NCBI GenBank assembly: GCA_013365325.1
Contig: JABVXV010000186.1
Span: 1 to 64,000, forward strand
DNA from: Dipetalonema caudispina
Lineage: Eukaryota; Nematoda; Chromadorea; Rhabditida; Onchocercidae
Length of the DNA: 64,000 nt
Direction: 5' to 3'
Shown: positions 26,701-38,812 of the stretch, one piece after another
Position numbering within the stretch: position 1 is the first letter of the stretch
Layout of the letters: the number at the start of each line of letters is the position of its first letter
The notes under the pieces: generated by a model
Database searches by the model: none
What the model saw: only the letters and a program-made list of their open reading frames with translations
What the model was told of the DNA's origin: nothing
Program-made: the position numbers and the translations under genes

Positions 26701-29700
26701 CTTAACAAGTAAACGGAATTGGCGGAAAAATTTACCCGAAGTACTGGTACAGATCGTTGTTGAATCATCTAGAAAACAATACTATAGTCGTCTTTTTTTT
26801 CTCCTGGATTTGAATTTTAAATAAATTTGAAGAAAAATTCAAAAATTTTTGGCTTTATAAGTTAATCTATTGCTTTCTACTTGATTCTTTAAAATACTCC
26901 TTAAATTTCATAATTTTAAAGGTTTTTTCTAACAAATTTATTTAAAAAACGAACCATACAAATGCATTGACATATTTCTAAATCCCATAATGCCACAACA
27001 CCGTCACTTGTTGTACAAGCAGCACTTTTTTCATCCGGTGACATGCATATATCGGTTACAATTCCTGCAAAATTATCATAAATCGAAAAGAATTTAACCT
27101 TTTTTTTTAACAGATTATTTCAGATCAACTGGTAATTGCTAGTTTTCATTCATAAGGATTTGATAAATAGGCTTATTAAAAGGAGAAAATAATTGTGATG
27201 AAAAAAATTCGAAAGAATTTTTTTTTTATTCACTTTTTATGAATTAGCAAATAACCTTTTTCAGGGTTGCTACTTATTTCATGGCATTGATGTTGAATAG
27301 TCCAAATACTGATCCGATTACCACATGCTGATAGCAAGAAGTAATTATCATTTGTAATCTGAATAATTTTATTTGAAAAAAATTGTTGTGAAATTTGAGG
27401 AAATCTGAGTTTTAAATTTAGAAATTTTGAAGTGATTAAAACATATATTACTTTTCTGCAATTTATATTATTCCATCAGTAGTTTGATTGAAGAATTTTA
27501 TACAATTAATTTTATTAATATCCAAAATAAATCAAATAGCTGAATACAAAAAAGTACTTTAAGCGATGTAACCGGTTGTCTATTAATACAATTCAGGATA
27601 TCCAAAAGTTTTCCATTGTGTATGTCAAAAACATAAATCTTTGAAAATGTTGCAACAAAAAGTTGGCAGTCATCATATGCAGCAACCATTGAGAGAACCT
27701 TTCCATCATGACCGGATAATTCATGTAATTCTTGACCGGATACTGTTCCGAATACTTTTAGTGTTTCATCTTCACAAGCGACCACCACAAATGCATCATT
27801 GCTAAAGAATTGAAAACATTTAATTTAAAAATGACGATTAAATAAGAATAAAATAAATAAGTGGATGCTACTTTGTCAAATTTTCAAATTCTTATAATAT
27901 ATAGCAAACTTTTTAAATATTCAAATTTTTTTATACTTATTCAAAAAAAAAAAAAGGAGAAAGAGATGGTATTTCGGAAACTGAAAACTTTACCTAGTCA
28001 TTGCAATGCATGATACCGGTGCCATAAGACCAGCCAATCGAACAGCCAATCCACCTGTTGATAAATTCCAAACTATAACGACAAATTCTCCGGATCCTGG
28101 AAATAATTATCAATACTGACATATAATTCATCAATGGTTTATATTTTAAACTTTCCTTATATGTCATACACATAGACTACGGCATACCGGTAACCAGAAA
28201 TTCATCATTTGATGCAAGCGCTAATGATACAACGGTTCCTGTATGATCTTTGAAAGATTGTACGACTTCCCAGTTTTCTACCGAAATTACCTGAAATATT
28301 TTAACGATATTTTCAATAAACATTTAATGCTTCAAGTTCAGACCATTACGTTATTGTGTTTGAATGATTTATGGATATGCTTACATTAGCACATGAATCA
28401 GTACCACCAGTGATAACATATTTGCAATCAGAAGTTATCAATGAACAAATTACTCGACCTCTATGTGGTTTCATCACATGTATTGCTTTATCCTGTAATT
28501 ATTCACTGTACTGTTTCCGGTGAATCATGAAGTAGTTATCCTCCCGGAAAGTAATAATAATACACATTTTTTACAAGAAAAAAGAAGAAAAATCCCAGAC
28601 AACAATCAATTAATTAGCTAATCACTCGTGATATAACAGTACCTTTGTAAAATCCCATACCCTAACAGTACAATCTGTTGATGTTGTTGCAAAAAACGCC
28701 CCATTACAGCTAATAGATATTGACGTAACACGTTTTTCATGACCTGAAATAATAATTTCGAACCATTTTTCTTTTTTTTTTTCACTAACCTAACCTTTTT
28801 TTTTCATAATCTGAAGTGATTTTTTAAATAAAAACCTAACCGTCTTACTAATTTGTTAGAAAAAGACTACTTTCTATTGATCAGTTAATAAATGTTTGAT
28901 TCAGAAGTAAGTTATTCACGTATGTTCAATTTAGACGGATTCATTTCTTTAATAATTTTATTCAAAATCTTCAACATACCCCTAAATGTACGAATTAATA
29001 ATTGTGATGTAATATGATACATATATACTAAACCAATAGATAATTCATTTCCAGCAATTAATAAATGTTGATGATTATATGTTGGTTGTAGAATTGTATG
29101 TGATGGACGCCATTCCGGTAGCGTAAATGATAAAATCTTAAAATTGTTTTCTTATTAGAAAAAAATTCAAATCAAATCGATTAGTCTCAGTTTTTTACTA
29201 ACTTCAATTAGCATTATATAAATGAGCTTATTTCATTTCAAATTAACGTACCCTTTCCACTTTCTTTGGTGGTATCCAACAAGTCAAAGGTACTAACAAG
29301 GGTCGATCATGATATCTGTCAACCCACGACATTGCTTGTTCCACCATTACATTCAAAAATCGACTATTTTTTGCTGTTAAAAAAAAAAAAAAAAACATTC
29401 ACATCATATTATTCATTAATTATCCAGCTTAATTAAAAATATGTTGTAGTTATTTCATCAGAATCGTACCCTTATTTTACTCCCAATGTTTTTTATAAAT
29501 TAAAATCTAACAAATATTACCATTTTAGCTTCAACAATAATAATAAAAATAATTAGTAATAGTAATAGTAATACTGATAATAATACTAATACTAATACTA
29601 ATAGTGTATTCAAGTTGCAAATTTTTTCATATGAATAATTAGGAGTTCACCTTGTGTAAATTGTAATCTGTTAATCAATTCAGCAGCCAGCTGATCACGA

Positions 29701-32700
29701 TCACGTAAAATTGTATTTAACGAAGGAAATATAACTTGTTGAAATAGCACCTAAATAAAATGTATAAATCGAAATAATAAAGATGATCAGTTTTTTCTCG
29801 CTCTTCCTTTGTGAATATCAAATTTAGCCTATACAAATATAATTGAACTTAAAGATTCAAAGAATTAATAGCAGAAATCAATAGAAAAGACATTAATGGT
29901 CGGAAGAATAATCTCAGTAAGAATAAAACTGATGAGATTAAATTTATGAAAATTATTTTACTATTTTTTACTATCATTAGGCTTATAAGCCAGGCCTAAG
30001 CTAACAGTAATCTCAAATTTTTCCTTTTTTTTTATTTGATGCTTTCTTTGCTTCTATCACCTTTATCCTGAATGATTACTCGATCAGCGATTCAAGTTTC
30101 TCACACTGACAGAATAAAGAAAATTCCAGCTCTATTCTTTTTCCTTGCCTAATTTTTAATCCAAAATATCTGACAAGTTGTTTATAGGCTTTTGATATAT
30201 TGGCAGTAAAAAGAAATAATTGGCATAATTTATGCATTAATACGATAAGATGATTATTTCTCGACAATCTAATGCAGTACTGAGAAAAATACCTGTATAT
30301 CATGATGTAGTATTTGCATACAACATTCTTCATAAATACTTAGCAATTGGAAAATCCCGCATGCACGAACACATGCTTCAACATATTCGAAATGACAGAG
30401 AGCGAACTTTTTCAGGTTATCCATATTGCCTAATTAAATTTTACCAAAAATTTGAAAATATTTATCAATAAATTAATGCCACAAAATAATGTTATTTTCA
30501 ACTAAAGTTTACAAGTGCAAAATTTCCAGCTTTTCGGTAGTTTCAACAAAAAAAAAAAAAAAGAAAAACATGAAGAAGAGCGATTGTTTAAGTTTTTGAA
30601 AGAAAGTGAAGTAATTTACCGGTATGAAGTAGATGATACCATAAATTGTACACTTTTCGTATGTTTATCGCACCATTATCTTGCTTCAATGGTCGTGGAA
30701 ATGTTGGAATTTCATTTGATGAAGGTATTAATGAACAAATCGAATGGGTATTGGTAACATCGGCAAATAAATTGGCAATTAATCCATGAGCTTTTATCAA
30801 TTCCGTCTAGAGTAACAGGATATGTATATTTTGCTTTAAACATATTTATTGCAATTTGATTTTAGCCTATAACATTCAGGAAGGATGATATGAATCCGTA
30901 ATAATTAGCATATTCAAACTATAGTCACCAAATTAGCAAGTAACGTAAACATTTTAGCTGCTAATGATGTTGAAGGCAAGCTTCATTGCGAAACAAACAA
31001 ACTTTAAAAAAGACTTTCTTTCCAGAAGGTATAAATTTTTTAAATAATTAGAATTCCTTAAACCATTTTAGGTTCTGTAAAATTGACCTGATTAGTTAAG
31101 TAACGACGACGAGCTATATTTATAATAAATAAATGACTCCATTTGTAAACAAGACGATTTCCATACATAAATTCAACAATAAGGCATCCTAAATTTTACT
31201 TTTCAAATGACAAAAAGTTAGATAGTATGAAGTTTCAACATGTAATATAAAGAAAATACTGCGAGTTGAAGTATTTCCCAAAATTTAGAAAATATATGAA
31301 CATGTTGACCGGAAGATTCAAACCTTAATTATCAAAATTGTAGATTATAACTGATCAGTTTAACCATTCCACTCTATGGGGCAAACAAAATGGATGGGAA
31401 AAAGGAAGAAAGTAAAATGATCGAACAAATATTTGTAAACCGAGTTTATCAATAACTGAATGAAGCCGGAGTGATAACGACGAATTCGCGGTTATTTCAC
31501 CGCCCAATTCATCGCTCATCGTTAATGCATCCAAAATTTCCAAAGTGGTAAGCCCATGTGGCGAAACTATTAAAAGTTGCGCAAATGTTCGTACAAACAA
31601 AACACCATTATCACTTTCAGCATGACAAAAACTTTCATCGATATCACGAACGAGTGGGCGATTAGTTCCATCAATAATTTGTTTTTGTAATAATTGAGCA
31701 ATAATAATATTGTTGTTATTGGCTTTTGTCTAGAAACAATGTTAAGCATAAGTTTTATCCATCTTTTGATTAATTATGATAAATTTAAATCGAAAAGTTG
31801 AAATTACATTTAAAAATAAAATTGCTCAAAGTAGAAATAAAATAATTGTAAAAATGATATACAATATTCTGAATTTCGTCCATTTGTTGCTTATTTAATG
31901 TATCACTGTTGGTAGTTAATTTGACATATTGCATGATGTCAACAGTTGTAAAATCCGGTAATTCAAATACGATAGGTTGTTGGAGCATAAACGGTATTGT
32001 TATTGGATGATCTGTTGTACATATTAAAACAAGATTAGCTAAACATTTCCGGAATTGTTGATTTAAATTACTCATCACTCGTCCATATTTGATCATATTA
32101 GCATCATCGATTAATACAAATACCGGTCGATTTAACTTTTCCAACAATGACTTCAATATGGCAAGTGTTGATGATAAATGGAATGATCTTATCAATGGCT
32201 TTGCATCTTGACCTGTTAGGGTGCATAATGTCATACATATTCCATGCCATAATTCATGCGCATATTCTGATTCAGATGTTAAATTAATAAACCTAAAAAT
32301 CTTAGCTCAAAAATAAAAAACTCTAAAAAAGAAAATTCTTTTTTTTCTTTTTTTGTTTTAAATTGAGATTTTGAATAAACAATTTTTAATGTGTAGAATT
32401 TTAAATTAGTTATTATTTTTTTAAAATTATATATTAAACTAAATAAAGTAATATTTACCTAGTGCAATGTCATAATTTCATACCTGATAATAACATAACG
32501 ATTTTTTTTAATTAGGATCGCATGTAATTGGCATAGAAGAGCTGTTTTTCCAGAAGTTTGATTCCCTAGAATATGAAAATATCCTTTGCTTTTATTGATC
32601 CAAATATCAAACATCTTATCGATATTCTCCCTGCATAGCCATTTCTTCGGTAACTGTTGTTCAGCAAATGCAAGATGTACATTATTTTCAGCTTTTGCTA

Positions 32701-34874
32701 GAGAATATACGTTACATGATAGCATTGGTGGCATACTTAATGAGGAAACGAAATTTTGCAGATGATTTGTTACCTGTAAATAAAAGTAATAAATTATTGC
32801 AAAAATTGAAAATATAAATTACAAAATAATTTTTATAAAATTATGCAACAATTTTACGATATTTATCCAATCTTTTCCTTTTTCAAACAATTGCTTTTAA
32901 TTGCTCAAAAATAAATTAACTTTATCACATTATAAACATTAAATGTCTCTTGAAAGTTTCTTTTCTCAACAATCTTTTTTTTGGTCACATTTTTTTTTAA
33001 CGCAAAAAAAGGCAGATAAAAAAGAAATAGTAACCTTTCTTGTGAACCATTTAATATAATTATCATTCTTTCCGCCCATACGCTGTAATTTATCATTTTC
33101 ACTCTCATCTGATTCCATATTTAGCGAAATTATAGTTGCTCCACTTAACAATACTGTTTTTTTCAATGCTTCAATTTTTTCACATTTTTTCTCACTTTCG
33201 ACATCGATCTGTTTCGCAGTATCAGCGTTCGTCGCTTGTATATCTGCTAGAAATATTAAAGATATTTCAATCTTTAATCGGTTGTTGTAATTAAAATTTT
33301 TAAAAAATAATTAAGCAATTACAATAACCTTTTGCATTTCGCAAACAAAATAAAACTTTGTTTGGTTGAGTTAAGGCTATTTGAGTAATTTGTTCTGCAG
33401 CAGATGGGAAAAGATTCTGGTGTATTTCTGATTGTTGCTGTTGATTATTATCATCTTGTGATATCTACAAGAAAAAATTGACTTTATATCTTGCATAAAT
33501 AATGATCAAACAATTATTTATTAAGGTGCAATAGATAACTGCTATATTTCTTTTTTTTTTAATTCAAAAAGTTTCGAAACAGATGTTTGAAAAATGATTG
33601 AATTGAGCAAAAAGAGAAAAAGAGGAACTGAAAACCTTCTCAGCAGCTTGTTGTAAAATGGATGTGAGCGTATTCCTATCAACTGAATTGATGGGCTCAT
33701 CCAGAAGCTTGTAATCCGTTGATTCTGTTTCTTCAGATTGCTTGTAATAACGATAAAATAGCTCAATTTCTGTAAATAGAGCTTTATATTTTGTTATTCA
33801 TTTAAATTTACAAAAATAAACTTCTGAATATCATCGTAAGCTCGAAGTAATTTTTTTCAATTATTTAAAATGAAACATATATTTCCTATGTATTCGAGAA
33901 CATATATATGTATATGGCACATGATATCATTTGAAATTATAAAATTCAACTTCCACCAGAAACATACCATCATTTGTTTCTGAAAATGTCGCTTGGATTG
34001 CTTGAAATTTGTCCATTGGTATTTTTTGCGGTAGAATACATTTCCCATATCGATCACCCAAGAAGCACTAAAAATATTGCATTAATTAATTCAATCAAAT
34101 ATTTCGAAATTTAGTTCAAAAAAAACTCAAACTTTCTTGGCAAATTTTTGGAATTGTTCAACATGAAGTAATAATGATACCAACCATAAGATATGATGTA
34201 TGATGCGAGAATACTTTAAGCATAGCTTTGAAAGTTTCCATATTCAAGCTATCAGTAACTGGTTCCACAAATTCCACATCAATACCAAGTTGCAATGCAT
34301 AATGTTGTATATTTATTGCGACATCTTTCACTAGTGCTCGATATTCTCGTTTAAATTCTGTTGAAAACGAAATAGTAAAATTTTATGCTTAATGTTAATA
34401 CTACTGAGCATAACTGAATAATTATTAGTGCCAGTTATTCAGAATTAAAAAATTATCATCCTGAATTTGATAAGATTTCAGATAAGAATTCAGTATTTTA
34501 TGATATCTTTGAATGAATTTTCTAAAAGATTTGTGATGTTAACTATCATCAGATCGAGTAGTTTAATCCATCTTGTTCCTTAAATTAAATATTCTGCAAT
34601 AACTTAATAATTGTAAATTTTAATTAAATATCGATGGAATACTTGTGAATTTGTAATATAAATTACGATAGTCATACATTCATTATCGGATATAAAAAAA
34701 AAAAAAAAAAGAACGGAAATCTATAAATATACCTTCCAAAGAGGGAAAAAAAAATATGATACGAGCTTGTTGCATCGTTTTTGCAGAATATTCAAATTGC
34801 TGCAATTGTTTATTATTGATATCATCTTTTTGGTGCATATACGTCACCCCGGATACAGCATTGAGTCGAAACAT
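23723..34874 (-). CDS. NACHT and WD-repeat domain protein (NWD1/NWD2-like)
   Basis: STAND-class ATPase with a WD40 platform; relatives are NWD1/NWD2. Twenty-nine exons close in phase, about 1618 aa: 34874-34733, 34357-34185, 34067-33968, 33769-33636, 33464-33329, 33246-33035, 32773-32484, 32292-31863, 31729-31441, 31188-31088, 30806-30620, 30429-30293, 29750-29651, 29373-29252, 29136-28980, 28743-28643, 28492-28385, 28290-28188, 28096-27994, 27801-27558, 27358-27256, 27064-26955, 26768-26634, 26355-26138, 25670-25502, 25037-24845, 24621-24512, 24343-24190, 24018-23723. Residues 37-140 are the N-terminal NWD domain ([33 protein letters not shown]). Walker A is GNQTSGKT (369-376); Walker [10 protein letters not shown] (453-461). 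Residues 635-850 are the helical linker ([28 protein letters not shown]). About a dozen WD40 blades follow to ~1520 ([26 protein letters not shown]), then a Ser/Lys-rich tail. The last acceptor was chosen at GTAG|CAAAAG because the adjacent AAG would break the frame. Function in nematodes is not known to me. Confidence 0.88.
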
Positions 34875-34879
34875 GGAAA

Positions 34880-34886
34880 CTATTGT
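34880..34886 (-). promoter_or_regulatory. Possible spliced-leader acceptor of the NWD-like gene
   Basis: AACAATAG lies five bases before the chosen ATG at 34874. A second, stronger acceptor (TTTTATAG, ending at 34938) lies 64 bases upstream, but a transcript starting there would carry two out-of-frame ATGs before the main start. Either could receive a spliced leader; in-frame TGA upstream of 34874 supports this ATG as the start. Confidence 0.4.
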
Positions 34887-34938
34887 TAATCACACCATGT
34901 AATTCAAGGAACACTGTGACCATAGCAACATTGATATC

Positions 34939-37720
34939 TATAAAACAGAAAAAATGCAACAGTTTCTCTTTTTTTTTTTTTTTTCGTTGAACTATAAACT
35001 TAAATTAGTCAATAAAATGGCCTAATTTTTCAAAGTGCCAATATATTATGTCATGTTAAACGTGTATATATATATATATATATAACAAATGGATGAAATT
35101 TTAATACTTCTTTACTTAAAGGTTATTTATCGTTAACTGGAAATGTTAAAAATTGTCAATTAATCCTAAGAAAAAAATTACTGTTACAAGAAAAAATTGA
35201 TTTTTCAAAATTACAAAGGATAGCTTATTCTGCGCCTATCATAATTTACTAATATTTCTTGCTCCTTCATTAATAATTAAATAATTGAGAAATTTAAGGC
35301 ATTTTTCAAAATATTTACACAAATACATCGTGAGAAATTAAAAATTGTTGTGCAAATTAATTTACTGGAATAATTTATTTTAATCTTCCCTACTGTATTC
35401 TATTTTCTTCCTCAGCGGGAAAAAAATAGAAAAATTGAGAAAAAGGGTGAAGCAAAGTTTTTATAAATAAATGTTATTGTCCTTTTTCCTTTTGTTTTTA
35501 TAAAAAAAATGATGTTTATATTAGGTAAAATAGGTAAGCGAACAAATAATCTTTTCATTAAATTTAGGAAAGAAATTTTGTTTTTCTTTTTTTTCCGGAA
35601 AGGAATCATTTGAAAGAACAACCAAAAAACTTGGCATTCAACGAAATAATAAAATTTTATTGGCAGGAAAATTTCGTTGAATTATAGCTTAATTTTATAA
35701 CTTGACTAAGCGATAATAACGTGTCGTCGTTAAAGTTCAACAAAACTTTTCTTGAAATAATTTTAAATAAAAAATTTTTTCATCTTTTATTTTGCTAATT
35801 TTTTTAGGATCACACTAGCTAGTAAGGAAGGATAAAAGAGATGAGTAAAGGAATATTGTTCATTTAGTTTCTTAGCATATGAAAATAATTTAGTTCCTAA
35901 TGCAAAACTTTTTTTAATAAGTTGAAATATATTTGCGGAAATTTTGCATTGGCAAATTTTGGATCAAACATTTAAAAATCAAATGCAAGGAACAAGATTT
36001 GACTAGAATGATTATTTATAGCAGCAAAAAAAACTAAAATAAAATGATTGAAATCTGATGTGAAAAAATTTAGTAAATGTCTTTGATTCATTATAACTTC
36101 TATTTTCAAGTTGAATATCTTCGAATATTGTGGTACCAAAACATTCAGCTTGACATATTCATTTTCTGACTTGGCTAAATTATGAGTTTTGTTGATAGAG
36201 TGCATTTTTTAAGTTCTTTTTGGTTCATTTTCTCTACAGCTACTTTTTTCTAAACAAAGTTTTGAAATTCCGAATTAAAATATGGTCGATTATGCAAAAT
36301 TTTGTAATTGTGTCGATTATCATTCTTATACCTATCACTGTTATCACCATTAACGTATCATGTAAATGATTATATGAAGAGATTTATTCACATTACCTAA
36401 AGTTTTTTTAAAAGAAAGTTTTTGACAGTAACCATAATGATCTTCTTGCATCATTTAAATGATCTGTTGTTTTTTTCAAGTTTAAAAAATTTTTTTTTTT
36501 TCGAAAATATTGAAAAAAAAACAAGTTTTCAAAAATGCAGAATAATTGTACTACTATTTCTAACAAAACTGTTCCGATCATTTCTATGCTTGATATATTA
36601 ATCATTGAAAAGCTAACCAATTTCATACATTACGATAAAAACATCTGTGAAGTGAATTAATTAAATTAAATTTCTCAAAACTCTCTTCTTTCCCAACTAT
36701 CCCATTTTCTGTCATTCTGCTAGAAATAACTTTATGTTGATTTATGACTATCACTTGCAAATGGTTAAAAATGATTATGCACATAGAAGTTTATTTGTGA
36801 AATCATATTTCACAAAAGAATTATTAAATTGAAAAATAAGACGAAAGTTTTCCAATGAAAAAAAAAAAATTAATCCAAAAAAATCTGCTTAAAATCCTTT
36901 AACATTTGACAATAAATTATGAATTAAGTCTAATGTTAAATTAACATTCAAACTATTGCTGAACTTCAATCTCTTCTTTCTACACTCCTCCCTTTCATAT
37001 CTTGAAAATTCCAATTTATTCAAAAAAATATAATTGAAGGTTGAAATTAGTAATTTTTTTTTCATACTCAACAAGATCTAACAGATAACGAAGAAATGAA
37101 ATGAAAAAAAAAAAAAACGAAAATTCGTTTTTAACTTTCTACTTTTTTAATTTAAATTTATTTGTTTTATCATCCCCACCAATAAACACTTCATATAACT
37201 AGCATTGCTTTTTTTTTTGTTTGCTTATTTATTTTCTAAAATATTTAATTTAATACTTATCTTAATTATTCTTATAATATATTTGAAAATTTGCATTTTT
37301 CCAACTTTTTTTTCAGACAAAAATAGAAAATGACGAAATTTTAGCAACATTTCATTTCTTCCTCCTTCTATGATAATTTAGTCGAATTAATTACAATAGC
37401 ATTTTCTTTCATTTGTATTAATCATAATATGAATGCAATATACTTTTACAAAAAGTAAAAGGGAATATGAAGGCTTAAAAAAGAAAGAAAGGAAAAAAAA
37501 AAAAAACAATAACAACATTCAGATTTAGATTTTCTTCTTTCAGATCTTCAAGAGAGTTATTTTTAATTATTGAAGAAGGAGAAGAAGAAGAAGAACTTTC
37601 GGCTATTGAATAAATTGCTTCAATCATTCTTCCTTCCTGCTCCATTTCCTTCCTTTTTCACTTCCTTTTCATCTCCTTCCTCTATCTTATCTATTACAAT
37701 ACCTTTAGTGCTTCTGCTGT
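34939..37720. other. Intergenic region between divergent genes
   Basis: About 2.8 kb between the 5' end of the minus-strand NWD-like gene and the 5' end of the plus-strand unrecognised gene, so both promoters should lie here. AT-rich with a (TA)n run at 35064-35084 and A/T homopolymers; no exon seen. Confidence 0.5.
35064..35084. repeat. (TA)n microsatellite
   Basis: About ten perfect TA steps, within ~200 bp upstream of the NWD-like gene start. Confidence 0.8.
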
Positions 37721-37728
37721 TTTAGCAG
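37719..37728 (+). promoter_or_regulatory. Probable spliced-leader acceptor of the unrecognised gene
   Basis: GTTTTAGCAG, containing acceptors ending at 37725 and 37728, lies 4-7 bases before the ATG at 37733. No upstream coding exon is seen, so a trans-splice site is the simplest reading. Confidence 0.5.
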
Positions 37729-37732
37729 TGTA

Positions 37733-38217
37733 ATGGACTTGAAGCAGCTGTCAAAATTTTTACAGATTTCCTTCACAAACCTCAAAATGCTTAGCTGCCT
37801 TCTATCTGCTTTTTATCAATTCGCACTATTCTTCTTCTATTTCTTCTATTTCCTTTTCAAGTAAGCTAATCGTTTTCTCCCTTTCTTTCTTACCGTCATT
37901 CTGCTTATGTGGAATTTTCAGTTCATCTTTTTCTCCATTTCAATTTTTTCATTGCTAAAATTTGATTCCACGTAAAATGAAGTTAAATTAAATTTTATGT
38001 CATAACCACTTTTAACATTGCCTATTATATCATACAGTAAGTAATACGTTGATTAGCTGCTAATTTGCATTTGAATACTGTAAGTTTGAAAAGTATTTTC
38101 ATTTCATTGTTCATATAAAAAATTTTGAATTAGACTGCCTAAAAAATAAATTCTTCTTGGATTTTCAAGTGATAAATTTGCGTCCTAAGTTCATATTCAT
38201 AACAATGATAATAATGC

Positions 38218-38250
<33 letters not shown>

Positions 38251-38779
38251 GTTATTGTTGTCAATATTAACTTAGGCTCATCCTAATTACCAGCATAAAA
38301 TGCTTTGTAATAAAATTATTTAGAGAATCTTTCAATATCATTCGCAGGATTTGTTAGCTTAACTTTACTTAATAGTATCGCTAGAAAATTGACACATTGC
38401 AAAAATTAAATAATATTATTTAAGGAATAAAATTTCAAATTTTATATCATTTCATGTTATGAATTAAATTAAATACCATCTAATTTATTGTTACAAAAAG
38501 TCCAATTAAATCTTAGCTTCAATTAAAAGTTAACTTCAAGTTTTAAAATTTCTAGACTTATAAAAAACAGCAACAAAACTATTTTATATACGATACTACT
38601 GGCAAGCCAATTTAACACGAAAAAAAGAAGGGAAAGCAATTAAGAATACATGTATTTATATATTCAAACTAACTTTTTTAATTGCATAAGGAAATTGAAT
38701 AAATGAATTTTCTTTCATAATCGTATCAATTATAATAGAAGGGTGATGCAAGAATCTATTACAGCAATTATTCAAACTG

Positions 38780-38812
<33 letters not shown>

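Noticed and set aside
30076..30290. Open frame with a protein-like end between two NWD exons
   Set aside because: Using it would need an intron of only 13 bases after 30293. Skipping it joins exon 30429-30293 to 29750-29651 in phase, and the joined protein follows the NWD linker pattern.
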